A stretch of 64,000 bases of DNA from Mucilaginibacter_A sp964236465. Its GTDB lineage: Bacteria > Bacteroidota > Bacteroidia > Sphingobacteriales > Sphingobacteriaceae. Location: assembly GCA_964236465.1 (NCBI GenBank), contig CAXSBZ010000001.1:116615-180614 (forward strand). Direction: 5' to 3'. Positions 1-9,576 of this stretch are shown in pieces. Both the position numbers and the translations under genes were made by a program. The notes beneath the pieces are model-generated. The model made no database searches, was not told where the DNA came from, and saw nothing but the letters and a program-made list of their open reading frames with translations. Within the stretch, counting starts at the first letter, position 1, and every line of letters starts with the position of its first letter.

Positions 1-1803
1 AGCAACTACAAAGAAGCGGTTGATATTTTGGAATCGATACCTAACAGAAATGGTGCGGCAAAAGAAGCATACCAAAAAGTTACTTATTACCGCGGTTTGC
101 AATATTACAATGAACGTGCTTTTGAGAACGCGATCGGCATATTTTTACGTTCGCTGAAAGACCCAACTGATGATAAAATTGAAGCGTTGGCTACTTATTG
201 GATGGCCGAATCGATGTACGAAGTGCGCAAATACGGCGAATCTGTAGAAACTTTTGAGAAGTTTGAAGATATGCCGGCAGCTAAGCAGACAAATGTTTAC
301 AACTACGCCAACTATGCCTTAGGTTATGCTGCTTTTGGCGATGAAAAATACCAGAAAGCGGCCAATAATTTCGAGCGTTTTATTCAGGGTGATGAGCGCG
401 ATAAAAATACCGTGAATGATGCAATATTGCGTTTGGGCGATTGTTACTTCACATTAAAAAACTACAGTCGCGCCAATGAATATTACAACCGCATTCTGGC
501 GCAACATGCAAAAGGTGAAGATTATGCTTTGTTTCAGCGCGGCATGATCCAGGGTTTGCAAGGGCAACTGGATACCAAGATCAGTACGCTGCAAGGTTTG
601 ATGCAGAAATTCCCGACTTCGGATTATGCCGATGATGCGAGTTTTGAGATGGCTTATACTTATTTCCTCAAAAACAACGGCGATCAGGCACGCACGGATC
701 TGACGGCCATGATCCAGAAATATCCGCAAAGCAGTTATGTGCCGCGCGCGTTGGTTACGATTGGTTTGATCGATTATAATGCTAACCAGGATGAGCCTGC
801 ACTGGAAGCTTTTAAACGTGTGGTGAAAGATTATCCGTCTACCAATGAAGCCAAGCAATCACTGAAACAGATCGAAAAAATTTATACGGATAAAGGTGAT
901 GCGAAAACTTTTATCGATTATGCCGCGACCACGCCGATTGGCAATTACAGTTCGGCGCAACAGGATAATATCATGTTTACGGCGGCCAACAATTTGTATT
1001 TGCGCGGAGATTTTAAAGGAACTGTTAATGGCGTAAATGCTTATTTTGATAAATTCCCGAAACCGATTAACGACAAACAAGCGCGTTTTATCCGGGCAGA
1101 AAGTTTTGTCAAACTGAACCAGCCAGAACAAGCTGTGGCTGATTATAATTTTATTTTGAATGACTGGACGAGTGTTTACACCGAGAAATCACTTATCAGC
1201 ATGTCCAACATTTATCTGCGGCAAAAGAAGTATAATGAAGCCGTGGTTTTCCTGAAACACCTAGAAACCAATTCGGAATACAAAGCGGATTATACTTTTG
1301 CCATCAACAATTTGCTTTACGCCTACTCGGAAATGCAGCTGCCAGATGATGTGCTGAAATATGCGGCTTTGGTTCGTTTGAATGAAAAATCATCCGAAGA
1401 AGACAAATACCGCACCGGATTATATGCCGGGAAAGCTTATCTGGTAAAAGGCGACACGGCAAATGCGACCAAAGAATTTAATTATGTGGTAACCAATACC
1501 AAAACGGTAGCCGCTGCCGAAGCCAAATACAACGTGGCCGAACTGGAATACCTCCGCAGAAATTATAAAGCTTCGCAAAAAACGTGTTTTGAGCTGATCA
1601 ATAAGTTGGGCGATTACGATTATTGGGTAGCTAAAAGTTTTATTTTGCTGGCTGATAATTATGTGGCTTTGAAAGATATTTTCCAGGCAAAAAGCACTTT
1701 GCAAAGTGTGATTGGAAACTATAAAGGCAACGACGAGATATTGCCAACGGCCAAAGCAAAATTAGATCAATTGAATCAAACTAATACCAAGAAAGAGAAC
1801 TAA
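1..1803 (+). CDS. Tetratricopeptide repeat protein, 5' end outside the window
   Basis: The reading frame is open from base 1 and runs 601 codons to a TAA, so the gene begins upstream; the in-frame TTG at 28 is not a credible start because TPR-like sequence (NYKEAVDILE) precedes it. The visible part is a chain of helical TPR-type repeats with Tyr/Ala/Phe at repeat positions (for example YWMAESMYEVRKYGESV and YNEAVVFLKHLE). In Bacteroidota such roughly 1000-residue exported TPR proteins head ExbB/ExbD/TonB clusters, and here it is 3 bp from the next gene. Inference: a periplasmic scaffold working with the Tol/Ton-like machine encoded downstream. Family call confident, precise role unknown. Confidence 0.9.
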   Translation, partial: SNYKEAVDILESIPNRNGAAKEAYQKVTYYRGLQYYNERAFENAIGIFLRSLKDPTDDKIEALATYWMAESMYEVRKYGESVETFEKFEDMPAAKQTNVYNYANYALGYAAFGDEKYQKAANNFERFIQGDERDKNTVNDAILRLGDCYFTLKNYSRANEYYNRILAQHAKGEDYALFQRGMIQGLQGQLDTKISTLQGLMQKFPTSDYADDASFEMAYTYFLKNNGDQARTDLTAMIQKYPQSSYVPRALVTIGLIDYNANQDEPALEAFKRVVKDYPSTNEAKQSLKQIEKIYTDKGDAKTFIDYAATTPIGNYSSAQQDNIMFTAANNLYLRGDFKGTVNGVNAYFDKFPKPINDKQARFIRAESFVKLNQPEQAVADYNFILNDWTSVYTEKSLISMSNIYLRQKKYNEAVVFLKHLETNSEYKADYTFAINNLLYAYSEMQLPDDVLKYAALVRLNEKSSEEDKYRTGLYAGKAYLVKGDTANATKEFNYVVTNTKTVAAAEAKYNVAELEYLRRNYKASQKTCFELINKLGDYDYWVAKSFILLADNYVALKDIFQAKSTLQSVIGNYKGNDEILPTAKAKLDQLNQTNTKKEN

Positions 1804-1806
1804 GCA

Positions 1807-3636
1807 ATGAAGTTAAATACGATCCTCGCCTTTTTGTTTTTCGGACTGATGCTTCATGCGCTTCCCACATTTTCTCAGCAAAAACCGGTTCAGAAAAAAG
1901 CAGCTGTCAAAGCCAAAAAGACAGTTGCCAAATCGACTGTTCCCGCAAAAACAAAAGCACCAACTAAAGCTGCCAATACCAAAAAAAGTACGATAAAAAC
2001 AGCATCCGCAGACACAACCAGAAAAAGAAATGTGCCTGCCAAAAAAGCGGAACCGCAAAGTTTGAATGAAGAAATTGTGGTGACCAGCATTTATAAACCA
2101 GTTTTAGCCGATGCGGTAAAAATCCGCAAGAACCCGAATTTGGACGATAAACAGGATGTGAAGCCCGCTTTTTCCTACACTAATTTGCTGGATAAACGCT
2201 TGAACAGCAACGCCGGCATACAGCCGCTGGAGGCCATGCAAATCCCGAAAACGGCCAACGATACTTTGTACAATAATTACGCTAAAGCCGGAATCGGCAA
2301 TCTGAGCACCACTTTTGGCGAGTTGTACATCAACAACGGCCGCGACCAGGCTTTGCAGGTTGGCGGTTATGCCAAACATTTTTCGCAAAAAGGCAGTTTG
2401 CCGGATCAGAAATCAAGCCGGCAGGAAATCGGTGTTTTTGGCAAAAGCGTTGGCGAAAACAATAGCGTGCGCGGAACCATCAACTACACACGCCGCAACA
2501 ATTATTTTTATGGTTTCGATCAGGACAATCCGCCTAAAAATTTAATCCCAGGCAAACAGCATTTCAATACTATTTCCGGTGAAGCAGAGATTGCCAAAAA
2601 CTTTAAAGACACGGAGAATGACTTCGTTTATGCGGCAAAAATCAGCGGTTATGTTTTCAACAATGCTTATCAGGCCAAAGAAAACAATATCCTGATCGAT
2701 GTTTCCCTCAACCAAACGATCAAGCAATTTTATGCCGGTTTGAATGCTTCGCTGGATGCCGGAAGCACGAAAGATAGCTTGTACAGCATCAGCAATAATA
2801 TTTTGCGCGCAAATCCTTATATCAAGTTGCAGGGCGAAAACTATAAAATTGATGCAGGCGTAAACTTGGTTTCGGAATTTGGTACAAAAAGTAGTTTACG
2901 GTTATTTCCGGCAGCAAAAATTGAGTTTCAGGTGATCCCAAAATATGTTCGGATTTTTGCGGAAGCACGTGGCGATATCGACAAAACGCTATTAAAAAAC
3001 CTAACCGAGATCAATCCTTTCCTGGATCAGAATATTGACATCCGAAATTCTATCGACAGACTGACCCTTAGTGCCGGTTTGAAAGGAACTATAGCACCGG
3101 GATTAGGTTTCAAAGCGGCATTTATCCGCCAGAGCATTACCGGTTTGCCGCTATTTGTTAACAATTTTAATTTCAGCAGAGGAAAAAATAAATTTGTGGT
3201 GATTTATGATGGCGGGAAATCAACGGTAACTGGTTTCAACGGAGACTTGGATTACAAGATTTCGGAAACGGTGGATATTTACGGCAGATTGGAATACCGG
3301 AAATACGCGCTGGCAACGGAAGCCGAAGCTTGGAATCGGCCAACAGCCAAACTTACCGCCGGAACAAACTTCCGCATCAACAAAAAAATAACGATAAATG
3401 GAGCATTGCTGATCCGTGGCGAAACCAAAGACCGGCTCCCAACTTCTGCAACGGCTTTCCGGGTGGTTACGTTGCCATCTTTTGCGGATTTGAATGGCGG
3501 CATAGATTACCAGATTTCCAAACGGATTTCCATTTTTGCGCAGGCAAATAATTTGCTCAACACCAAGTATCAAACATATCTTTATTATCCTGCAAACGGA
3601 TTTAATATCTTTGGCGGCTTAAGCGTAAGCTTTTAA
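1807..3636 (+). CDS. TonB-receptor-like outer-membrane beta-barrel protein
   Basis: 609 residues. Residues 1-23 form a signal peptide (MKLNTILAFLFFGLMLHALP), followed by a low-complexity Lys/Ala/Thr linker to about residue 72. A short region around 85-145 (EEIVVTSIYKP) resembles the start of a TonB plug but a full plug is not evident. The rest is alternating beta strands, ending in the receptor-like segment ISIFAQANNLLNTKYQ and a terminal Phe, as expected of an outer-membrane barrel. It sits 3 bp after the TPR gene and leads into the ExbB/ExbD/TonB genes. Likely an outer-membrane partner of this system rather than a standard siderophore or glycan receptor. Confidence 0.85.
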   Translation: MKLNTILAFLFFGLMLHALPTFSQQKPVQKKAAVKAKKTVAKSTVPAKTKAPTKAANTKKSTIKTASADTTRKRNVPAKKAEPQSLNEEIVVTSIYKPVLADAVKIRKNPNLDDKQDVKPAFSYTNLLDKRLNSNAGIQPLEAMQIPKTANDTLYNNYAKAGIGNLSTTFGELYINNGRDQALQVGGYAKHFSQKGSLPDQKSSRQEIGVFGKSVGENNSVRGTINYTRRNNYFYGFDQDNPPKNLIPGKQHFNTISGEAEIAKNFKDTENDFVYAAKISGYVFNNAYQAKENNILIDVSLNQTIKQFYAGLNASLDAGSTKDSLYSISNNILRANPYIKLQGENYKIDAGVNLVSEFGTKSSLRLFPAAKIEFQVIPKYVRIFAEARGDIDKTLLKNLTEINPFLDQNIDIRNSIDRLTLSAGLKGTIAPGLGFKAAFIRQSITGLPLFVNNFNFSRGKNKFVVIYDGGKSTVTGFNGDLDYKISETVDIYGRLEYRKYALATEAEAWNRPTAKLTAGTNFRINKKITINGALLIRGETKDRLPTSATAFRVVTLPSFADLNGGIDYQISKRISIFAQANNLLNTKYQTYLYYPANGFNIFGGLSVSF

Positions 3637-3678
3637 GCGGATGTTGATGTATTTAAAACCACTTTTATTTTTGAGCAG

Positions 3679-4743
3679 ATGGACGTAGCAGCGTATATAA
3701 AAGCACTGCTTGGCCAAGAGCAGCACGTTTTTGTGCCGGGTTTGGGTACTTTCTCCGTCCGCCAAACCGCTGTTTATTACGATCAGAATCAACACACATT
3801 TTCCCCTCCTAAAAACAGTATTGAATTTTTTGTAGAGGAAAAAAATGATGGAACGCTGGAGGAATATATCTGCAAACAGAAAAACATTTCGCAGCAGGCA
3901 TCGGGATATTTTATTGAAAAGTTTGTTGATCAGCTTAAAAAGGAAGCCAACGCTAAAAATATACCGGTAAAAGAAGCATTGTTCCCTGCGGGGCAAAACA
4001 CGGATGCTTCTTTTAATGAGATAAATTTTGGTTTGCCGCCGATCCGTTTATCAAGCTTAAAAAAAGAACAGTTAATTGCGGAAAACGAAATTACAGCTGA
4101 TAAAGAAACTTTAACCAAGCCGGATGAGGCAGGAAAATTCTATAAAGACTTTTCTACCAACTTGCCTCAAGAAGAACCAAAGCTGGAGAGAAATACCAGT
4201 TTTTGGGCAGCTATGATTTTACTGTTGGCGGTTTGTTGTTTGGGTTTTTATGCTTTGTATTTTAATTACCCGAACATGTTTAAGGGATTATCGCCACAAA
4301 AACAACCAACGGTGATTGCTGCAAAAGTTCCTGCTGCTGATACTTCAAAACCTGTTGCGGCAACAATTAAAAAGGAAACAATTGCAGATACAACGGCAAA
4401 AGTTGCTGTCGATACACCTGCAATTTCAACAAAAACCATTGCCCCTGCCCCGCCGAAAACTGAAAATGATACGGTAAAAACAGCTGATTTGGATATGGTG
4501 GACAAATCGCCGTACGAAATAATCGGTGCTTCTTTTAAGACACTAAAAGGGGCAAAAACTTTTTTATTACAATTGAAATCCAAAGGGATGCACCATGCCA
4601 AAATTTTGGGCAATACCTCCGGAAAACAGGTGCTGATCACTTTTGGTTCTTATCCTGATAAAGCCGCCGCATTGGTTGCATTAGAAAAACTACGCGCAAA
4701 AGACGTTCATTCAGAAGCTTATATACAACACTATTTAAAATGA
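3679..4743 (+). CDS. HU-CCDC81-like/transmembrane/SPOR domain protein
   Basis: 354 residues with three parts. Residues 1-105 match the prokaryotic HU-CCDC81 repeat type (VFVPGLGTFSVR is the recognisable element). A single membrane helix spans about 174-194 (FWAAMILLLAVCCLGFYALY). After a Thr/Ala/Pro linker, residues about 277-354 form a SPOR domain (SFKTLKGAKTFLLQLK...VLITFGSYPDKAAA), a fold that binds denuded septal glycan. The HU part would be cytoplasmic and SPOR periplasmic. The stop overlaps the exbB start (ATGA). Three copies of the CTTCTTTTA motif fall within this one gene (3969, 4007, 4529). Confidence 0.9.
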   Translation: MDVAAYIKALLGQEQHVFVPGLGTFSVRQTAVYYDQNQHTFSPPKNSIEFFVEEKNDGTLEEYICKQKNISQQASGYFIEKFVDQLKKEANAKNIPVKEALFPAGQNTDASFNEINFGLPPIRLSSLKKEQLIAENEITADKETLTKPDEAGKFYKDFSTNLPQEEPKLERNTSFWAAMILLLAVCCLGFYALYFNYPNMFKGLSPQKQPTVIAAKVPAADTSKPVAATIKKETIADTTAKVAVDTPAISTKTIAPAPPKTENDTVKTADLDMVDKSPYEIIGASFKTLKGAKTFLLQLKSKGMHHAKILGNTSGKQVLITFGSYPDKAAALVALEKLRAKDVHSEAYIQHYLK

Positions 4744-5453
4744 TGTTAATATTTTTTCAGGCCACTGCCGATACAGCCACCAGAGCTGTAGATACTTTAA
4801 ATCGCGCTGTACAAGCCGGTGCCGCACAACCGCACGAACTGCGTTTTGGCGATTTGCTGATCAAAGGTGGCTGGGTAATGCTGCCGATTGCAATCCTGGC
4901 GATTTTGGGATTGGTCATCTTTTTTGAACGCTTTTTTACAATCAGGAAAGCCGGGTTGAACGAAGCGAATTTACTATCACAGGTAAAAGCCAACGTAAGT
5001 TCCGGCAAACTGGATTCTGCCCTGGCCATTTGCCGCAACAGCAATACGCCGCTTGGCCGGATGTTGCACAAAGGTTTGCTGCGAATTGGCCGCCCGATCA
5101 AAGACATTGAAAGTGCGATTGAAAATACTGGCCGGTTGGAAATTTCGCGCCTGGAAAAAAATATTGGTATTTTAGGGATTGTGGCCGGCATTGCGCCGAT
5201 GTTTGGTTTTTTGGGAACGATTGCCGGTGTGATCAAGATTTTTTATGATATTTCTCAAACAGATAACATCAGCATGGGCGTGATCTCCGGCGGGTTATAT
5301 GTCAAAATGGTAACTTCTGCCGCTGGTTTGCTGGTTGGAATTGTTGCTTATGTGTTGTATAATATTTTACAAATGATGATCGAAAAAGTAACTTTGAAAT
5401 TGGAAACTGATTCCATCGATTTTATTGATTTGTTAGAAGAACCCAGCAAATGA
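4740..5453 (+). CDS. MotA/TolQ/ExbB proton channel family protein
   Basis: 237 residues with three membrane segments (about 43-67, 145-170 and 188-212) and the family hallmark in the second (IGILGIVAGIAPMFGFLGTI). ExbB/TolQ pentamers with ExbD/TolR dimers use the proton gradient to energise TonB- or TolA-like proteins. The ATG overlaps the stop of the SPOR gene by 4 bp and its own stop overlaps the next start by 4 bp, showing translational coupling. A second in-frame ATG lies at 4743. Whether the complex acts as Ton or as Tol cannot be decided from sequence; the SPOR and TPR neighbours favour an envelope-maintenance role. Confidence 0.93.
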   Translation: MMLIFFQATADTATRAVDTLNRAVQAGAAQPHELRFGDLLIKGGWVMLPIAILAILGLVIFFERFFTIRKAGLNEANLLSQVKANVSSGKLDSALAICRNSNTPLGRMLHKGLLRIGRPIKDIESAIENTGRLEISRLEKNIGILGIVAGIAPMFGFLGTIAGVIKIFYDISQTDNISMGVISGGLYVKMVTSAAGLLVGIVAYVLYNILQMMIEKVTLKLETDSIDFIDLLEEPSK

Positions 5454-5848
5454 ATTTAAGAAAGAAAAACCTGCGCGCTTCGGCAGAAGTAAATACTTCA
5501 GCAATGAACGATATAATGTTCTTTTTGCTGCTGTTTTTCCTGATTGCATCAACCGTAACCAATCCGAATGTAATCAAGCTGATGCTGCCGAAATCATCAT
5601 CTGGGCAAGCGGTTTCTAAAAAAACAATTACGGTTTCCATCACCAAAGACCTTAGGTATTATGTTGATAAAAAGGAAGTTGCTGTAACGGATTTAACAAC
5701 CACGCTTCAATCTTACAAAAAAATAGCAACGGAATTGACAATTGTGTTGTATGTAGATAAAACCGTAGCCATCCAAGATGTGGTGCAGGTGATGGATACG
5801 GCGCAGAAACTGAACATTAAACTTGTACTGGCTACAGAACCGAAATAA
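5450..5848 (+). CDS. ExbD/TolR family biopolymer transport protein
   Basis: 132 residues: short cytoplasmic N-terminus, one membrane helix at about 22-42 (MFFLLLFFLIASTVTN) preceded by the conserved Asp of the family (AMND, D21) thought to carry protons, then a periplasmic domain. Length is normal for ExbD. Starts within the ATGA overlap with exbB and ends in a one-base overlap (TAATG) with the following TonB-like gene, so the three proteins are made from one transcript in fixed proportion. Confidence 0.93.
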   Translation: MNLRKKNLRASAEVNTSAMNDIMFFLLLFFLIASTVTNPNVIKLMLPKSSSGQAVSKKTITVSITKDLRYYVDKKEVAVTDLTTTLQSYKKIATELTIVLYVDKTVAIQDVVQVMDTAQKLNIKLVLATEPK

Positions 5849-6663
5849 TGATACGGCGGCAGGAAGAAAATAATTATCCGAAAGCTTTTTTGCTGACCGG
5901 GATTGTGCTGGGCTTATTTTTGCTGCTGACGTATTTTATGGTTTTCCCGATGCCGCCCAAACAGGAAGAAGGCACTGGCGGAATTTTGGTGAATTACGGC
6001 ACAACCGATGAAGGCATGGGCAAAGATTTTATGAGTACTGAGGAACCATCCGTAGCTGAAAAAGCCAACAAAAGCAAACCGGATAAAATCAAGCCGGAAG
6101 CCAAGCCAACCGAGAAAGTTAGTGCCGACAACAGCGATAAAAAAGTAGTTACCCAAACTACGGAAGATGCACCGGAAGTAGCCCCGAACAGTAAAAAACC
6201 GAGCAATACCGTTGCCACAAAAACCGATGTAAAAGAAGCAAAGCCGCAGGTCAACCAGAATGCTTTGTATAAAGGCAAAAAAAATGACGGCACCGGTGAA
6301 GGCGACGGAACCGGCAACAAGCCCGGCAATCAGGGAAAAGTTACCGGAAGCACGCTAACCAATAATTACAACGGTACAGGATCCGGAAACGGCGGAAACC
6401 TGAACATGACGCAACGGAGTTTCCTGACTAAACCGCAAGTGACAGATGATAACCACCGGGCCGGAAAAATTGTGGTTGATATCCGAGTGGATAAAAGCGG
6501 CAACGTGGTTTATGCGCGTGCCGGTGCCCGCGGAACAACTATCAGCGATAGCGAATTGCTACAAAAATGTGAAAACGCTGTGCTGGGCATCAAGCTAAAT
6601 GCTGCTGAAAACGCACCGGAAACACAGATCGGAACAGTCGTTTTTGTGTTTAAAGTGCAGTAA
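5848..6663 (+). CDS. TonB-like energy transducer
   Basis: 271 residues. A single membrane anchor lies at about 15-34 (FLLTGIVLGLFLLLTYFMVF), followed by a long Lys/Pro/Thr and then Gly/Asn-rich periplasmic linker (about 40-195) and a C-terminal beta-rich domain (AGKIVVDIRVDKSGNVV...GTVVFVFKV) like the Bacteroidota TonB C-terminal family. It terminates the operon with exbB and exbD. Expected to span the periplasm and transmit energy to the outer membrane, plausibly to the barrel protein at the head of the operon. A paired CTTCTTTTA inverted repeat follows the stop. Confidence 0.87.
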   Translation: MIRRQEENNYPKAFLLTGIVLGLFLLLTYFMVFPMPPKQEEGTGGILVNYGTTDEGMGKDFMSTEEPSVAEKANKSKPDKIKPEAKPTEKVSADNSDKKVVTQTTEDAPEVAPNSKKPSNTVATKTDVKEAKPQVNQNALYKGKKNDGTGEGDGTGNKPGNQGKVTGSTLTNNYNGTGSGNGGNLNMTQRSFLTKPQVTDDNHRAGKIVVDIRVDKSGNVVYARAGARGTTISDSELLQKCENAVLGIKLNAAENAPETQIGTVVFVFKVQ

Positions 6664-6734
6664 GATTGGTTGAATAGTTTGTGGATAATTGTTCATTGCT
6701 AAAAACCTTTTAAATGCTATTCAGCATATTCTTT

Positions 6735-6823
6735 ATGCTTCTTTTATCACCTAAATTTTGATTACTTGCTTTTTCTACCAGCAACAATTAGCAAAACAAA
6801 AATTATAAGCATAAAAGAAGCAT
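6735..6823. repeat. Inverted pair of the CTTCTTTTA motif after the TonB-like gene
   Basis: ATGCTTCTTTTATC at 6735 is answered by the reverse complement (ATAAAAGAAGCAT) ending at 6823; CACCTAAATTTT and AAAATTATAAGC extend the arms weakly. The pair lies between two co-directional genes and could fold as a long hairpin with a loop of about 50 nt, possibly acting as a terminator or as a protein-binding pair. Confidence 0.7.
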
Positions 6824-6887
6824 TATCCTTTGGCAGCAATCTAAACCGCTTCTAAAGTTTATCAACTATCACCCAAAAACCATCACC

Positions 6888-8201
6888 ATGAACTATCCGC
6901 AAACACTTGATTATTTGTACGGGCAACTGCCCATGTTTACACGAGATGGTGCTTCTGCTTTCAAAAAAGATTTGACGAACACGCTGATGTTGTGCGAAAA
7001 TTTAGGCAATCCACAACAAAAATTTAAAACGATCCATGTGGGCGGCACCAACGGCAAAGGCTCAACTTCGCACATGCTGGCAGCGGTTTTGCAATCGGCT
7101 GGCTATAAAACCGGCTTGTACACCTCTCCTCACCTCAAAGATTTCCGCGAACGAATTCGTATCAATGGCCAAATGATTCCTGAAGAAAAAGTTGTTGATT
7201 TTGTGGCCGATCAGCAGGAAAATATAAACGTTATCCAGCCGTCGTTTTTTGAGATGACCGTAGCAATGACTTTTGATTATTTCGCCAAAGAAAAAGTGGA
7301 TATTGCCGTGATCGAGGTTGGTTTGGGCGGCAGGCTGGATTCTACCAATGTGATTTCGCCGTTGCTTTCTGTCATCACCAATATCGGTTGGGACCACATG
7401 AACCTGCTCGGGAATTCTTTACAAGAAATTGCTGCGGAAAAAGCGGGTATCATCAAACCAAAAACACCAGTTGTAATTGGGGAATATCAGCCGGAAATTG
7501 CTGCAATTTTCACTGCAAAAGCAGAGCAGGAAAATGCGCCGATCCGTTTTGCCTTCGAAGAATGGGATGTTCGGATCGACCCAAATCAGGAAAATAACAA
7601 GCCAAATGACTTTTTGAATGTGCAGGTTTTCTCTAAAAACGCTGACCAGCAAATTGATTTTTATTCAAATTTCAAGTTGGATTTGACTGGTTTGTATCAG
7701 CTTAAAAACTTGAAAACAGTTTTGTCGGCTTTGGATGAATTACGAAAACAAGGCTCTGAGATAAAAACCGATACTGTTTTTACCGCCCTAAAATCAGTGA
7801 AGAAACTAACTGGTTTGCATGGCAGGTGGCAGATTTTGGATCGGAACCCATTGGTGATTTGCGATACCGGCCACAATGCAGAAGGGATGGCGGAGGTTCT
7901 GCTCAACATTGCCAATACTAATTATGGGCATCTTCATTTTGTTTTGGGGATGGTTGCCGATAAAGATATAAGCAAAATCCTGTCGTTATTGCCTCATGGA
8001 GCTACTTATTATTTTTGCAAACCGGATATTCCGCGAGGTTTGGATGCTAAGATATTGAAGCAGCAGGCAGTGGATTTTGGTTTGAACGGTGCTGATTTTG
8101 ATAGTGTAAAAGAAGCATTTGCGGTGGCCAAAGAAAATGCCCGACCGGAAGATTTGATTTTTGCCGGTGGAAGCACTTTTGTGGTAGCAGAAATCATTTA
8201 G
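6888..8201 (+). CDS. folC: Folylpolyglutamate/dihydrofolate synthase
   Basis: 437 residues, normal length. ATP-dependent ligase that adds glutamate to dihydropteroate and folates in the cytosol. The Mur-ligase P-loop GGTNGKGS is at about 52-59, followed by the folate-contact region (TGLYTSPHLKDFRERI) and the later GLGGRLDSTN and DTGHN (about residue 328) motifs, all intact. In many Bacteroidota folC lies directly after the ExbBD/TonB operon, as here. A CTTCTTTTA motif copy encodes VKEAF near the C-terminus (8108). Confidence 0.96.
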   Translation: MNYPQTLDYLYGQLPMFTRDGASAFKKDLTNTLMLCENLGNPQQKFKTIHVGGTNGKGSTSHMLAAVLQSAGYKTGLYTSPHLKDFRERIRINGQMIPEEKVVDFVADQQENINVIQPSFFEMTVAMTFDYFAKEKVDIAVIEVGLGGRLDSTNVISPLLSVITNIGWDHMNLLGNSLQEIAAEKAGIIKPKTPVVIGEYQPEIAAIFTAKAEQENAPIRFAFEEWDVRIDPNQENNKPNDFLNVQVFSKNADQQIDFYSNFKLDLTGLYQLKNLKTVLSALDELRKQGSEIKTDTVFTALKSVKKLTGLHGRWQILDRNPLVICDTGHNAEGMAEVLLNIANTNYGHLHFVLGMVADKDISKILSLLPHGATYYFCKPDIPRGLDAKILKQQAVDFGLNGADFDSVKEAFAVAKENARPEDLIFAGGSTFVVAEII

Positions 8202-8342
8202 CTGATACTTCTTTTATCAGGGTTTTTTCATGATTTAATTCATTCATAATGAAACATTTGCTTTTTGGATATTCTTTTTCCGCGTGAAATTTTGTTTTTT
8301 ATTTTGGATTGCTGATAAAATTTCTACTTTTGCAATCCCAAA

Positions 8343-8416
8343 CGGGATGTAGCGTAGCCCGGTATCGCGCCACATTTGGGATGTGGAGGCCGCAGGTTCG
8401 AATCCTGCCATCCCGA
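8343..8416 (+). tRNA. tRNA-Pro (anticodon TGG)
   Basis: Complete cloverleaf: acceptor arms CGGGATG and CATCCCG, D-arm beginning AGCGTAGCCC, anticodon stem CCACA/TGTGG with loop TTTGGGA, so anticodon TGG at 8377-8379, and T-arm GCAGGTTCGAATCCTGC. CCA is not encoded. UGG reads proline codons. A hairpin terminator follows. Confidence 0.96.
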
Positions 8417-8423
8417 CTGCTAC

Positions 8424-8466
8424 AAAGCCTAACTGCTTGAGAAATCAATAGTTAGGCTTTTCTTAT
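8424..8466 (+). terminator. Rho-independent terminator of tRNA-Pro
   Basis: AAAGCCTAAC (8424-8433) pairs with GTTAGGCTTT (8451-8460) and is followed by a T-rich tail. Confidence 0.8.
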
Positions 8467-8794
8467 TTAAAAGGTGGCAGTAGCCATAATTTACATTTCC
8501 AAATCCTTCTTAAAATCTAATTTTGCTTATGCCAATTAATATGTGGTTGCAAAGATCTAAAAGTTTCTCATTTTTGGTTTAAAACATTTGAAGTCTGATT
8601 AGGCCTATAACAAAAAAACCCTTTTGTTTCTTTTATGTGGTGAGTAATATTTCTGCTTAATTAATTTTAAATAAACTATTTTTAAGCAAAATATTTAGGT
8701 TGTAATACTCAATTTAATAAAGATTTTAGTAGTAAAACCGCTATTTTTACCTGCTTAATTAATTTAAAGTTAAATTAGCTCACCATATATTCTT
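8467..8794. other. AT-rich intergenic region
   Basis: About 330 bp of AT-rich sequence between the tRNA terminator and the PAS gene. No ORF, RNA or repeat could be supported; it must hold the promoter of the PAS gene but no clear TAnnTTTG box stands out. Confidence 0.5.
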
Positions 8795-9235
8795 ATGCCA
8801 GATCAGTTTTCATATATTTCTCTTCAGCAGCTTTGCGATAAACTGGATGAACCTCGCATCGTCATTAAAGCACAAAGTCCACGGTTTGAGATAGTTGCTT
8901 ACAACAACCAGTTTGTGCAAATCAGCCAAACCCAGGGTCAGGAACTTTTTGGCGAAAGTATGGTTGAGATCCACTCGTGGAACAATGTTAATGAAGAAGG
9001 CGCTCTCCAAATTTATGATTGCCTGATCGAAGCAATCCAGACCAAAGCTATTGTGCACCTGCCTTCTGTGCGATACGACCTGACAGATAAAGATGGGAAA
9101 ATAACCCCTACCTGGTGGCAGGCATCTTACGAACCTTTGCTTAATGGAGATGGAATTGTGGATTACCTGCTTTGCACTACGCACAATATTACTGCGCTGG
9201 TAGAAAACGGGGATCCGGGAACAGCAAAAAACTGA
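8795..9235 (+). CDS. Single-domain PAS sensor protein
   Basis: 146 residues that form essentially one PAS fold (about 15-135): an early strand with FEIVAYNNQFVQIS, the central NVNEEGALQIYDCLIEA helix and the closing WWQASYEPLLNGDGIVDYLLCTTHNIT, typical of PAS domains of histidine kinases. No kinase, HTH or GGDEF part is attached and no signal peptide is seen. Presumably a cytosolic ligand- or redox-sensing adaptor. It stands alone, in an accessory region. Confidence 0.8.
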   Translation: MPDQFSYISLQQLCDKLDEPRIVIKAQSPRFEIVAYNNQFVQISQTQGQELFGESMVEIHSWNNVNEEGALQIYDCLIEAIQTKAIVHLPSVRYDLTDKDGKITPTWWQASYEPLLNGDGIVDYLLCTTHNITALVENGDPGTAKN

Positions 9236-9290
9236 ACTGAATTTTTATTAACAGTTAGAGCCAGGTTAAATTTTAGTTATAATCTTTTGG

Positions 9291-9386
9291 TGCTTCTTTT
9301 ATCAGCTTAAAAACCCTAAAATGTGTAATGCTTTTCTTAATTTGTATCACCTGTAAAAACCCGATTTATAGGCATAAAAGAAGTAT
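9291..9386. repeat. Inverted pair of the CTTCTTTTA motif
   Basis: TGCTTCTTTTATC at 9291 and the inverted ATAAAAGAAGTA near 9374-9385, separated by about 75 bp, lie downstream of the PAS gene. The remaining bases between 9236 and 9576 show no gene. Confidence 0.65.
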
Positions 9387-9576
9387 GTGTATTTTTTAAA
9401 GGAGATTTAGACAACGTTTTAACCCCTTTCTTTTTTACTACTACTATTCTTTAAAAGCCAGAATTTATTGTTTTGAGAATATTGATTATCAGTTAGTTAA
9501 TTTATTTATTGAAGCAAGAGCAAGCAGAATAATCGGCTTTTTATTGCATTAATTTACAAGGTTTCTGCTGAAATTG

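Noticed and set aside
6735..6823. CTTCTTTTA pairs considered as ordinary Rho-independent terminators only.
   Set aside because: Most lack a T-run and short loop, and the same motif occurs singly within genes, so termination alone cannot explain it.
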